Below are positions 18,123 through 26,376 of a stretch of 64,000 nt of DNA, in pieces. Position numbers and translations under genes: made by a program. Within the stretch, counting starts at the first letter, position 1. Each line of letters begins with the position of its first letter. The stretch is from positions 186,001 to 250,000 of the forward strand of contig NZ_NOIG01000013.1 of assembly GCF_002245625.1 (NCBI RefSeq). Reading direction: 5' to 3'. Source of the DNA: Acidovorax kalamii. GTDB taxonomy: Bacteria > Pseudomonadota > Gammaproteobacteria > Burkholderiales > Burkholderiaceae_C. A model generated the notes under the pieces. The model saw nothing but the letters and a program-made list of their open reading frames with translations, ran no database searches and had not been told where the DNA came from.

Positions 18123-19099
18123 ATGGACACGAGAAAAATACGCCTGGATCTGAGCTAGGTGTCGCAGTCATAATTCCATGCTTTAACGAGGCACTTGCTA
18201 TCGGAATTGTTTTAGACGACTTCAAGGCCGCTTTACCACGAGCCAAGCTGTATGTGTTTGATAACAACTCCACGGATGAAACAGCCAAAGTCGCCGCAGA
18301 ACATGGTGCTGCTGTTGTCAACGTACCGCTACGCGGCAAAGGAAACGTGGTGCGACGCATGTTTGCAGACGTTGAGGCCGACATTTACGTCATGGTGGAC
18401 GGTGATGCCACATACCATGCACTATCAGCTCGCTCGCTCATTGATACACTGATTGATCAACGACTAGACATGGTCGTCGGTGCCCGAGTAGAGTCCGGCC
18501 AAGGAGTTAGGGGGCTCACCTATCGCCCGGGCCATAGACTAGGCAACAAGCTATTGACAGGTTGCGTACAACGAATCTTCGGAGGCAGTTTCCGGGATAT
18601 GCTGTCCGGCTACCGTGTTTTCTCGCGCCGCTATGTGAAATCATTCCCGGCTCAATCGCACGGCTTCGAGATCGAGACTGAATTGAACGTGCACGCTCTC
18701 GAGTTACGGATGCCGTGTGCGGAAATCGATACGCCCTATGGAGCTCGCCCTGAAGGCTCAACCAGCAAACTCTCCACTTATCGGGACGGTTGGCGCATAT
18801 TGAAAACCATAGGACGCCTCGTGTTGAGCGAGAAACCGCTTCAGTTCTTCGGTTGCTTGGGGGCAGTTCTCGTGGTGGCTTCTGTTGCACTCGCTGCCCC
18901 CATCATTCTGGAATTCGAACAAACCGGTCTTGTGCGGCGCTTTCCCACTCTGGGACTTGTGACTGGACTGATGCTCTGCGGCGTGGTGTCGGGCGTGAGT
19001 GGATTGATCCTTCAAGGTATCACCCAGATGCGACGCGAGCTCAAGCGTTTCGTCTATTTGAGCATCAGAGACGGCGGCAAGGCAACCCCCTCCTCATGA
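18119..19099 (+). CDS. GtrB-type family 2 glycosyltransferase (bactoprenol-linked sugar synthesis)
   Basis: Protein of 326 residues with a GT-A fold: VAVIIPCFNEA at 15-25, DNNSTDETA at 48-56, the metal-binding D-G-D at 94-96 and the LSGYRVFSRR acceptor-side segment near 163. Two transmembrane helices close the protein (about 240-260 and 278-298), as in GtrB/DPM1-like enzymes that put a sugar on undecaprenyl phosphate at the inner face of the membrane. Overlaps both neighbours by ATGA, so the fusion protein, this enzyme and the GtrA-like flippase are probably made together. Donor sugar unknown. Confidence 0.85.
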   Translation: MNGHEKNTPGSELGVAVIIPCFNEALAIGIVLDDFKAALPRAKLYVFDNNSTDETAKVAAEHGAAVVNVPLRGKGNVVRRMFADVEADIYVMVDGDATYHALSARSLIDTLIDQRLDMVVGARVESGQGVRGLTYRPGHRLGNKLLTGCVQRIFGGSFRDMLSGYRVFSRRYVKSFPAQSHGFEIETELNVHALELRMPCAEIDTPYGARPEGSTSKLSTYRDGWRILKTIGRLVLSEKPLQFFGCLGAVLVVASVALAAPIILEFEQTGLVRRFPTLGLVTGLMLCGVVSGVSGLILQGITQMRRELKRFVYLSIRDGGKATPSS

Positions 19100-19491
19100 C
19101 ACAAGCCCAGGAACTATTGAGGTTTGGACTGGTGGGAGTGATTGGTCTCGCCGTGGATGTAACCCTACTCGCGATATTGCGGGAGCCGATTGGAATTTAT
19201 GCTGCCCGCGTAGTGTCTTTTTTTGGAGCGGCGACGGCTACATGGATATTAAACCGAAGCTTTACATTCGCGGATCGCGCTGCGGGTATACATATTTTTA
19301 GCGAGTATTTGCGCTACATAGGTCTTATGCTCAGCGGTGGGCTGGTAAACCTTGCCACATATTCCTTCTTGGCTTCACGCTTCAGTCAGGCACCTTTATG
19401 GCTTAGTGCATACGTATGCATAGGCAGTCTACTTGGAATGGTCGTCAACTTTATGGGGGCCAGTAAATGGCTCTTTCGTCACAAAGGATGA
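19096..19491 (+). CDS. GtrA family protein (polyprenyl-phosphate sugar flippase)
   Basis: Small integral-membrane protein of 131 residues with four hydrophobic segments. Conserved GtrA features are LLRFGLVGVIGLAVD at the N-terminus and WILNRSFTF near residue 52. GtrA proteins are thought to flip the undecaprenyl-phosphate-linked sugar made by GtrB. The ATG at 19096 overlaps the glycosyltransferase stop (ATGA); a longer in-frame reading exists but would run antisense-like through the upstream gene and lose the family N-terminus. Confidence 0.88.
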   Translation: MTQAQELLRFGLVGVIGLAVDVTLLAILREPIGIYAARVVSFFGAATATWILNRSFTFADRAAGIHIFSEYLRYIGLMLSGGLVNLATYSFLASRFSQAPLWLSAYVCIGSLLGMVVNFMGASKWLFRHKG

Positions 19492-19518
19492 ATTTTCATC
19501 CACCACTTCTGGACTATC

Positions 19519-20622
19519 GTGCAAAGCATATTAGGCCCCACAGATAGTACAACCCTAGCGACTTGCCCCGCGCAGGCAGATTTGGTATGGATTCAGGCGC
19601 TGCGTGGCATGGCGGCGCTCATGGTGCTCTTTTTCCACATGCACCCCCACTGGAACCTGGTGCCGATGTTGTCGACGACGAGCACATTTACCCGCTGGGG
19701 ATTTTCAGGGGTTGACATATTTTTCACTCTTAGCGGCTTCGTTGTCTACCGTTCGGCCCTTCACACTATTCCAAAGAAAGGTATCAAACCTTTTGCTTTG
19801 AAGCGACTCCGACGCATCTACATGGGTTATTGGCCCATCCTGCTGCTCATTGCACTAACAACGGTGTGGGTATACGAGGAAAGCCTGCCACCACTAAAGA
19901 AGATGATCTTCAGCACGCTGCTGCTGTACCCCAACATCTGGGACAACTGGTTACCTCCAGCTTGGTCGCTGACGATGGAAATCTACTTCTACCTATGGAT
20001 TATTTCCATCGCAATCCTTCCGCTGCGACACCAGATCAAGGTCATTGTATTGGCAATGCTGGTCCTTGCGGCCTGGGGCATCGCATGGCTCACCATAGAC
20101 CCGCAGACTGTTTTTGAAGGCTACCAGCCGCTACGGTATGGACTGACTGGACTGGGACTGGAGTTCCTTGCAGGAGCACTGGTGGCCCACGCCTATGACA
20201 GACGAGCTTTAATCTTTCGAACACACAAGACCACCATCCCGCTGTGCATCCTGCTGATCTTATTGGGCTTCGGGGTAGGTTCCTTGTCGCCGTTTTTTGA
20301 TCGTGTCGAAATCATGCGTGCGGCGAGCTTCGGGGTGGTGGGCGTTGCCACTCTAGTCATTGCCTTGTGCCTTGAGCAAACCAGGTTTTCACCGCCCACC
20401 TGGCTAGTCGCGGTGGGCGATGCTTCCTACAGTTTGTATCTGCTTCACACCTTCTTGCTCGACGCCAGCGGTCGAATGCTCACGTCCCTTGGTATTTCTG
20501 AACCGCAGTCATTGCTGTTCTTCCTGCTCGGTCTTCCCGTCGCAATCGTTGCTATAAGCATGCTGTGGTTCCGCTGCATCGAAAGGCCCCTGCTGCGAGC
20601 TGATCATCGGACCAGGTCTTAA
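19519..20622 (+). CDS. Acyltransferase 3 family protein (OafA-like)
   Basis: Integral-membrane acyltransferase of 367 residues. IQALRGMAALMVLFFHMHP near the N-terminus carries the expected R-G and conserved His, FTLSGFVVY follows, and RRIYMGYWP corresponds to the R-x10-H-type region. About ten hydrophobic segments. The family transfers acetyl or other acyl groups to O-antigen, exopolysaccharide or peptidoglycan sugars. The start is GTG at 19519, 27 bases after the gtrA-like stop, with only a weak ribosome binding site. Less AT-rich than the genes before it. Confidence 0.85.
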   Translation: MQSILGPTDSTTLATCPAQADLVWIQALRGMAALMVLFFHMHPHWNLVPMLSTTSTFTRWGFSGVDIFFTLSGFVVYRSALHTIPKKGIKPFALKRLRRIYMGYWPILLLIALTTVWVYEESLPPLKKMIFSTLLLYPNIWDNWLPPAWSLTMEIYFYLWIISIAILPLRHQIKVIVLAMLVLAAWGIAWLTIDPQTVFEGYQPLRYGLTGLGLEFLAGALVAHAYDRRALIFRTHKTTIPLCILLILLGFGVGSLSPFFDRVEIMRAASFGVVGVATLVIALCLEQTRFSPPTWLVAVGDASYSLYLLHTFLLDASGRMLTSLGISEPQSLLFFLLGLPVAIVAISMLWFRCIERPLLRADHRTRS

Positions 20623-20634
20623 TGTATCTGCGAC

Positions 20635-21444
20635 ATGTTGCCTTTGCCTCACTGGAACTCGGCCGCCCGCTCCACTATTGCGGGAGTATTCACAGACATC
20701 GACGACACCCTGACCACCGAGGGCGCGATCACGCCCGACGCACTGCAGGCGCTGGCCGACCTGAAGGCAGCGGGCCTGGTGGTGATTCCCATCACGGGGC
20801 GGCCGATTGGCTGGTGTGAACCTTTCATGGCCGGGCCTGCCGGTTCGACCTGGCCGGTGGATGCCATGGTGGCCGAGAACGGCGCTGTGGCGTTTACCCG
20901 GGGCCCTGGCTTGCAACCAACGCTGGTCAAGCGCTACCAGCAAGACACCGCCCTACGCAGCGCCAACCAGGCACGGATGCGCGAAATCGCTGCCATGGTG
21001 GCGGCCGAAGTGCCCGGCGTGGCCCTGAGCCGCGACAGCGCCGGGCGCGAGACCGACCTGGCCTTTGACTACGACGAGTTCGACCGGCACACGCCCGAGA
21101 CCGTGCAGCAGGTTCTGGCCCTGCTGCAGCGCGAAGGCATGCAGACCACGGTGAGCAGCATCCACATCCACGGCTGCTTTGGCGACTTCAACAAATGGCA
21201 GGGCGCCAACTGGATCGTGCGCGAGCTGCTGGGCCGTGACCTGGCGCAGGAGCTGGATCGCTGGGTGTTTGTGGGCGACTCGGGCAATGACCAGGCGATG
21301 TTCCAGCACTTCACCCACAGCGTAGGCGTTGCCAACATCGCGAGGTTTGTGCCGCAGCTCGCGCACCTGCCGCGCTATGTGACCCAAGGCGAGCGGGGCG
21401 CGGGGTTTGCTGAAGTGGCGCGGGCGATCCTCGCGGGCCGGTAA
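20635..21444 (+). CDS. HAD-IIB family hydrolase (sugar-phosphatase type)
   Basis: Cytoplasmic phosphatase of the Cof/sucrose-phosphatase branch of the HAD family, 269 residues. Motif I DIDDTLT is at residues 20-26, motif II PITGRP near 51 and motif IV FVGDSGND near 215. The protein is GC-rich like the core genome. It begins 12 bases after the acyltransferase stop and may be cotranscribed with the glycan cassette, though its composition suggests it belongs to the older chromosome. Substrate not known; mannosyl-3-phosphoglycerate or sucrose phosphate phosphatases are the nearest named relatives. Confidence 0.82.
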   Translation: MLPLPHWNSAARSTIAGVFTDIDDTLTTEGAITPDALQALADLKAAGLVVIPITGRPIGWCEPFMAGPAGSTWPVDAMVAENGAVAFTRGPGLQPTLVKRYQQDTALRSANQARMREIAAMVAAEVPGVALSRDSAGRETDLAFDYDEFDRHTPETVQQVLALLQREGMQTTVSSIHIHGCFGDFNKWQGANWIVRELLGRDLAQELDRWVFVGDSGNDQAMFQHFTHSVGVANIARFVPQLAHLPRYVTQGERGAGFAEVARAILAGR

Positions 21445-21527
21445 GGTGGCAGGCGGGCTTTTGCCACTCGGTCTCACCGAAGATTTTTGAACAAAACCAG
21501 GCCTTTCCGCGCGATGGATATGCCTTG

Positions 21528-21551
21528 ACAGCTATACATTTAATAGCAACC
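21528..21551 (+). repeat. AT-rich palindromic repeat copy between convergent genes
   Basis: ACAGCTAT..ATTT.ATAGCAAcC, the same core as the copy at 31641. It lies between the stops of the HAD gene (+) and the ROK gene (-). Confidence 0.6.
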
Positions 21552-21577
21552 AATCCCTCACTGCCGCGCGGTCGCCA

Positions 21578-22819
21578 CTACGTCTTGAGAAAGATGTCCG
21601 TATCCGGCGCGAAACACGCATGCAGCGGCAGCAGCGCTCCGCCCAGCGCCCGCGCGTCCGAGCCCATGGTGCCCAGCTCCAGCCGGGGCGGCTGGTGTAA
21701 GCCCTCCCAGTTGTAGTCGGCCAGCGCGTGGCGGGCGCTCTCGCACAGTGCCTGCAGCAGCTCGGGGGCAGCGGCGCCATCGACCACCACGGCGTCCAGG
21801 TCCAGGAACGCCGTGGCCGAAACGATGCAGTGCGCCAGGCCCGCCGCAGCGCGCGCAATCCAGCCCCGGCTGTGCTCCAGCCACGGGGCCTGCAGCACAC
21901 GTTTGTCGTAGGCGGCCATGGGGTCGAGGCCGTGTTCGCGAAAGCGCTGCTCCAGCTCCCACAGCGAGGCCTGGCTGATGAGCTGTGCGGGGGCCTGGCC
22001 CGGCTGGGCGGGTGACAGCGGCAGCGAGGCCACGGCGCCGGCGTTGCCATGCAGACCGCGATGCAGGTGCGAGTTGATAACCAGCCCGCCGCCCACAAAG
22101 GTATCCATGAACAGGTACAGAAAGCTCGGGATGTCGCGCCCGCGCCCCTGCAGCAACTCGGCCACGCAGGCGGCGGAGGTGTCTTTGGCGAAGCTCACGG
22201 GCAGCTCGGTCATCTGCTGCACCTGCTCGGCCAGGTCGATGTTGTTCCAGGCTTCGGACTGCGCTTCGGTCAGCCCCAGCATGCGGTGCCAGCCGCCGAG
22301 CTGGAACGGCGCTGCCACGCCCACGCCCACCACGCGCGAGCGCAGCGGACCCAGGCCGTCGAGCAGCTGGTTCAGGTGCGTGCGGATGGCGGGCAACAGC
22401 ACGTCGATGTCAGGGAAGGCGTAGTCGAGCACGATGCGCTCGCGCACATGGCCGGTGAAGTCCACTAGCAGCCAGTCGGCGCTGCGGCGGCCGATCTTGA
22501 TGCCGATGGCAAAGGCGCCGTCGGGGTTGAGACCAATGGGCACCGAAGGCTGGCCCACGCGGCCACGCACCGGGGCTTCGCGGCGCAGCAGCTGGTCTTC
22601 GTCCAGCCGCGCGGTGATGAGGCCAATGGTCTGCGCCGTGAGTCCCGTGACCCGCGCCATCTCGGCCTTGGCCAGACTGCCGTGGGTGCGCAGCGCCTGC
22701 AGCACCACACGTTCGTTGAACTGACGCAGCCCCACGTGGTTGGAGCCGCGCTGGCGCAGCAGCGCGGGGCTGGCGGCAGCGTTGTCAACGGCGGGTGGAG
22801 ATGCGTCGGTGTCCAGCAT
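21578..22819 (-). CDS. ROK family transcriptional regulator
   Basis: Protein of 413 residues. An N-terminal winged-helix domain (about 25-90, with SLAKAEMARVTGLT as the recognition region) precedes a sugar-kinase-like ROK fold (about 100-400) with VGVGVAAP and the FVGGGLV glycine motif. The Cys cluster that binds zinc in many ROK proteins is not seen in the usual form. It lies at the end of the sugar ABC operon, 13 bases after the mutarotase gene, so it probably controls this operon and the divergent kinase, like FrcR in rhizobial fructose loci (inference). Confidence 0.87.
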   Translation of the reverse strand: MLDTDASPPAVDNAAASPALLRQRGSNHVGLRQFNERVVLQALRTHGSLAKAEMARVTGLTAQTIGLITARLDEDQLLRREAPVRGRVGQPSVPIGLNPDGAFAIGIKIGRRSADWLLVDFTGHVRERIVLDYAFPDIDVLLPAIRTHLNQLLDGLGPLRSRVVGVGVAAPFQLGGWHRMLGLTEAQSEAWNNIDLAEQVQQMTELPVSFAKDTSAACVAELLQGRGRDIPSFLYLFMDTFVGGGLVINSHLHRGLHGNAGAVASLPLSPAQPGQAPAQLISQASLWELEQRFREHGLDPMAAYDKRVLQAPWLEHSRGWIARAAAGLAHCIVSATAFLDLDAVVVDGAAAPELLQALCESARHALADYNWEGLHQPPRLELGTMGSDARALGGALLPLHACFAPDTDIFLKT

Positions 22820-22832
22820 GGTGATGAAACGA

Positions 22833-23285
22833 TCAGGCGTTCAGAGTGTCGCCGATGACGCCCTTGCGCAGCAGGAAGTTGCCCCAGGGCTGCAGTTCGC
22901 CAGTGACGACGATGGCGTAGGCCTTTTTGACGCGCTCGTAGAACGCAAAACGCTCCACGCCTTCGGCCTGCTCACTGGCCACGCCCTCGCGCGCCAGCAC
23001 GTCCATGGTTTCGCGCTGCAGGGCTGAGCGGTACGGCACCTCGGTGCCACCCACCTGCATGTAGGCCACGGGGTGAGCCACGTCCTGCGCCAGGGGCAGC
23101 ACGCTGGCCACCGCTTGCACGGCACGCGCCATGCCAATGCCCGGCAGGCGCAGCACGGGCTTGCCAGCCCCAAGGCTCATGGCAGTGAAGTTGGCATCGG
23201 CCAAAACAATGGCGTCGTCATGGCCCATCTCGGCCAGGACCTTGAGCAGGTCGGGGGTCAGCAGGGGATCAATGTTCTTCAGCAT
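22833..23285 (-). CDS. RbsD/FucU family sugar mutarotase
   Basis: Small cytoplasmic enzyme of 150 residues that interconverts sugar anomers (D-ribose pyranase or L-fucose mutarotase type). The N-terminal MLKNIDPLLTPDLLKVLA and the GHDDAIVLADANF segment with the catalytic His (H22) are those of FucU rather than RbsD. Eight bases separate it from the ABC ATPase. Within this operon it should supply the anomer used by the kinase. The sugar cannot be named from sequence alone. Confidence 0.88.
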   Translation of the reverse strand: MLKNIDPLLTPDLLKVLAEMGHDDAIVLADANFTAMSLGAGKPVLRLPGIGMARAVQAVASVLPLAQDVAHPVAYMQVGGTEVPYRSALQRETMDVLAREGVASEQAEGVERFAFYERVKKAYAIVVTGELQPWGNFLLRKGVIGDTLNA

Positions 23286-23293
23286 GGGGCGTT

Positions 23294-24100
23294 TCAGGCA
23301 AGGCACTCGGCGGGCAGGTCGGACGCAGCCATGGCACCGGTCATCACCGCCACGGTGTCGCTCATGCTGATCTTCTTGGGGTTTACGACGGCGGCGCGCT
23401 TGCCCAGGCGGGCGATGTGGATGCGGTCGGCGATCTCGAACACATGGGGCATGTTGTGGCTGATGAGGATGACGGGCAGGCCCTTGTCGCGCACGCGGCG
23501 GATCAGCTCCAGCACCATGTTGCCCTCCTTCACGCCGAGGGCGGCGGTGGGCTCGTCCATGATGACCACGTGGCGCGCAAACGCTGCTGCACGCGCCACG
23601 GCCACGCACTGGCGCTGGCCGCCGGAGAGTGTCTCCACCGCCTGTGTCATGGAGCGGATTCCGACCTTCAGTTCGGCCATGCGGGCCACGCTTTCTTCGA
23701 GCATCTTCTTTTTGTCGAGCATGCGCAGCGCGCTGCCCAAGAGGCCCGGGCGGCGCAATTCGCGGCCCAGAAACAGGTTTTCAGCAATCGTCATGGCCGG
23801 AGCCACGGCCAGGTCCTGATACACGGTCTCGATGCCCGCGCGGCGCGCGTCGATAGGGCTCTTGAACTGGATGCGCTGGCCATCGAGCAGAATCTCACCT
23901 TCGTCGGGCACGGTGGCGCCCGACAGCGCCTTGATGAGGCTCGACTTGCCCGCGCCGTTGTCGCCGATCACGGCCAGGATTTCACCGGCGCGCAGTTCAA
24001 AGTCGGCGCCATCCAACGCGGTGACCTGCCCGTAGCGCTTGACCAGGCCTTTGGCCTGCATGACCAGCGGCGCGTTCGTTGTGTGTGGGGAGGTGGTCAT
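23294..24100 (-). CDS. frcA: Sugar ABC transporter ATP-binding protein (FrcA-like)
   Basis: Single-domain ATPase of 268 residues, unlike the double-domain RbsA/XylG type; this is the pattern of FrcA. Walker A GDNGAGKSS at about 44-52, the Q-loop VYQDLAVAP, the signature LSGGQRQ and Walker B VVIMDEPTA are intact. It powers uptake through the neighbouring permease. The start lies two bases after the permease stop. The gene symbol rests on the FrcBCA-like architecture and is less certain than the protein family. Confidence 0.85.
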   Translation of the reverse strand: MTTSPHTTNAPLVMQAKGLVKRYGQVTALDGADFELRAGEILAVIGDNGAGKSSLIKALSGATVPDEGEILLDGQRIQFKSPIDARRAGIETVYQDLAVAPAMTIAENLFLGRELRRPGLLGSALRMLDKKKMLEESVARMAELKVGIRSMTQAVETLSGGQRQCVAVARAAAFARHVVIMDEPTAALGVKEGNMVLELIRRVRDKGLPVILISHNMPHVFEIADRIHIARLGKRAAVVNPKKISMSDTVAVMTGAMAASDLPAECLA

Positions 24101-24102
24101 GA

Positions 24103-25062
24103 TCAACGCACTCCTTTGCGCGAGAGTTGGTCGGTGGCCACGGCCAGGATCACGAGGATGCCGGTGACGAGGATCTGGTACACCGACGACACGCCCATCA
24201 GCGTGAGCCCGTTGCGGAACACGCCCACAATCAGCGCCCCCACCAGCGTGCCCAGGATGACGCCGCGCCCACCAAACAGGCTGGTGCCACCCAGCACCAC
24301 AGCGCTGATGGCGTCGAGGTTTTCGGTCTGGCCCGCGTTCGGGTCGCCTGCCCCAGTGCGCGCCACCGACAGCAGCGACGCAATGCCGTAGAACAGGCCG
24401 GCCAGCACATACACGCCCAGCAGCACCTTGTCGGTGGCAATGCCGGTGAGGCGCGTGGCCTCGGGGCTGTTGCCCACGGCGTACACATGGCGGCCCGGTG
24501 CGGTCTCGCGCAGCGCAAACCATGTGACGAGGTACAGCACCAGCATGAGCACCGCGCCCCACACGATGGCGGTCTGGCCCAGCTGGAAGGTGTTGCCCAG
24601 TGCGGTCATGCCCGCAGGGATGTCGGTGATGGTCTGCGCGCCCGAGTACAGCTGCGTGGCGGCAAACGCGATGTTGAGCGTACCCAGCGTGACGATGAAG
24701 GGCGGCAGCTTGATCTTGGTGACGAGCAGGCCGTTGATCAGGCCGAACAACATGGTCACCGCCATGCCGCAGGCAATCGCCACAGGGGCCGAGAGGCCAT
24801 AGTCCGCCGCCATCTTGGTCATCACGATGCCGCCCAGCGCCATCACCATGCCACACGACAGATCAATGCCCGCGGTGAGGATCACCAGCGTCTGGCCAAT
24901 GGCGATGACCGCCACGACCATGACCTGCTGCAGGATGAGCGCGAAGTTCTGCGCGGACAGAAAACGCTCGCTCTGCGTGGCAAAGAACGCGCACGCCAGG
25001 ATCAGCGCGATGAACGGCCCCAGCGTGGCCAGCGGCGGTAGTTTGGAAGCGGTCGAGGACAT
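24103..25062 (-). CDS. frcC: Sugar ABC transporter permease (FrcC/RbsC-like)
   Basis: Inner-membrane channel subunit of 319 residues with about nine hydrophobic segments. It has the conserved LTAGIDLSCGMVMALGG near the first third and LGGTSLFGGRG near residue 255, both typical of the BPD_transp_2 family. The ATG at 25062 gives a normal N-terminus; upstream in-frame codons fall in the palindromic intergenic region. It pairs with the ATPase two bases downstream and with the binding protein 164 bases upstream. Confidence 0.86.
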   Translation of the reverse strand: MSSTASKLPPLATLGPFIALILACAFFATQSERFLSAQNFALILQQVMVVAVIAIGQTLVILTAGIDLSCGMVMALGGIVMTKMAADYGLSAPVAIACGMAVTMLFGLINGLLVTKIKLPPFIVTLGTLNIAFAATQLYSGAQTITDIPAGMTALGNTFQLGQTAIVWGAVLMLVLYLVTWFALRETAPGRHVYAVGNSPEATRLTGIATDKVLLGVYVLAGLFYGIASLLSVARTGAGDPNAGQTENLDAISAVVLGGTSLFGGRGVILGTLVGALIVGVFRNGLTLMGVSSVYQILVTGILVILAVATDQLSRKGVR

Positions 25063-25115
25063 GGCGGCTCCGTGCGGGTGGACAAAGGTGGCGCTCAGAA
25101 AGCAGTTGACGTTGG

Positions 25116-25226
25116 GAGCCGATCGCAAAACTCAGCGAAGCGGTTCTGGGCAGGCGCTGCGTCGCAGGCAGTACGGCAGTACGACAAGACGCAGCAACGA
25201 CGCCAGAAGAGTTTTTCGAACGGCTC
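25116..25226. repeat. Long imperfect palindrome (REP-like) inside the sugar ABC operon
   Basis: A 111-base inverted repeat between the binding-protein and permease genes. Matching arms: GAGCCG / CGGCTC at the ends, AAAACTC / GAGTTTTT, TTCTGG / CCAGAA and GCTGCGTC / GACGCAGC, with two GGCAGTACG-type units in the loop. The RNA could fold into a long interrupted stem that slows transcript decay 3' of the binding-protein gene or lowers permease expression. Confidence 0.75.
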
Positions 25227-26240
25227 TTACTTGGCGCCCCAGCACAGGTCGGTGCCGGTCTTCACATCCTTGCTGTCCACGCCCGCCATGGGCTTGGCAG
25301 CGATCAGCGTCACGCCGGTGTCGGTGTAGCCGCTGACCTTCTTGCCGGTCTTGGCGTATTCCACGCCTGCCGCCACGCCCATGGCGGCCATGCGCAGCGG
25401 GTACTGCTGGCTGGTGGCGGCGATCACGCCCTTGCCCACGTCGGCGATGCCCGCGCAGCCACCGTCCACCGAGACGATGAGCACGTTCTTCTCCTTGCCT
25501 GCGGCCTTGAGCGCGTTGTAGGCACCGGCGGCGGCGGGCTCGTTGATGGTGTAGACGATGTTGATGTCGGGGTTCTTCTGCAGACAGTTTTCCATGCCGG
25601 TCTGGCCCTTGGCGCGGTCACCAAAGCTGTCGGCCATGCAGACCACTTCGGCGGGGCGCGACAGTTCGTTGCTCTTGGCATCGTTGGCCTGCAGGCCAAA
25701 GCCCTTCAGGAAACCGTTGTGCCGCTGCGCGCCCACCGGGTGGCCGGGGAACAGGTCCAGCGTGGCAATCACGGGCTTCTTGCCTGCAGCGGCGGCCTTG
25801 GCGTACTGGCCGATCAGCTCGCCCGCCTTGTAGTTGTCGGTGGCAAACAGCGCGTCCGTCGCATCCATGGGCTCGGTGGGGCTGTCGAGTGCGATCACCA
25901 TCACGCCGCGCGCCTGCGCCTTCTTGATGGCGGGCACGATGGCCTTGGCGTCGCTGGGGGTGATCAGGATGGTCTTGGCACCGGCAGCGATCAGGTTCTC
26001 CATGGCCGTGACCTGACCCGCGTTGTCGCCGTCGGTCTTGCCTGCGGCCGACACCAGCTTGGCGCCCAGCTTCTTGGCCTCGGCCGTGGCGCCCTCTTTC
26101 ATCTTCACGAAGAAGGGGTTGGTCTCGGTCTTGGTGATGAGGCCGATGACGGGTTCGGACGTTTGCGCCTGGGCCAGGCCACAGGCCAGGGCGCCGGTGA
26201 GGGCAAGGGCAGAAAGCGCAAAGGCGGGGGTGCGTTGCAT
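25227..26240 (-). CDS. frcB: Periplasmic sugar-binding protein (FrcB-like)
   Basis: Type-I periplasmic binding protein of 337 residues. The signal peptide at 1-25 ends LAQAQ. The mature part starts with VIGLITKTETNPFF, the FrcB-like sugar-binding N-lobe, and contains ALDSPTEP and TINEPAAAGA. It captures the sugar for the permease and ATPase encoded just downstream. Rhizobial FrcB binds fructose, ribose and mannose; the ligand here is inferred only from that likeness and from the PfkB kinase beside it. First gene of the minus-strand operon. Confidence 0.86.
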   Translation of the reverse strand: MQRTPAFALSALALTGALACGLAQAQTSEPVIGLITKTETNPFFVKMKEGATAEAKKLGAKLVSAAGKTDGDNAGQVTAMENLIAAGAKTILITPSDAKAIVPAIKKAQARGVMVIALDSPTEPMDATDALFATDNYKAGELIGQYAKAAAAGKKPVIATLDLFPGHPVGAQRHNGFLKGFGLQANDAKSNELSRPAEVVCMADSFGDRAKGQTGMENCLQKNPDINIVYTINEPAAAGAYNALKAAGKEKNVLIVSVDGGCAGIADVGKGVIAATSQQYPLRMAAMGVAAGVEYAKTGKKVSGYTDTGVTLIAAKPMAGVDSKDVKTGTDLCWGAK

Positions 26241-26349
26241 GGCGTTGTCTCCAGGTGTTGGGATGGCAGATTCCTGTCGGCCCCGTGCTGCGCGGCTGGC
26301 AGGTGAACCACTCTTGTCGGGTGGATGGGATCGAACTATAGTGGCCGAC

Positions 26350-26376
26350 AAGTTAATAAATCAAGTGGATTTACTT
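26350..26376. promoter_or_regulatory. Candidate ROK operator in the divergent sugar promoter
   Basis: AT-rich imperfect dyad with AAGT.AAT half-sites directly before the kinase ATG, in the 136-base gap between the binding-protein and kinase genes. ROK repressors bind AT-rich dyads of this size. The assignment is by position and symmetry only. Confidence 0.35.
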
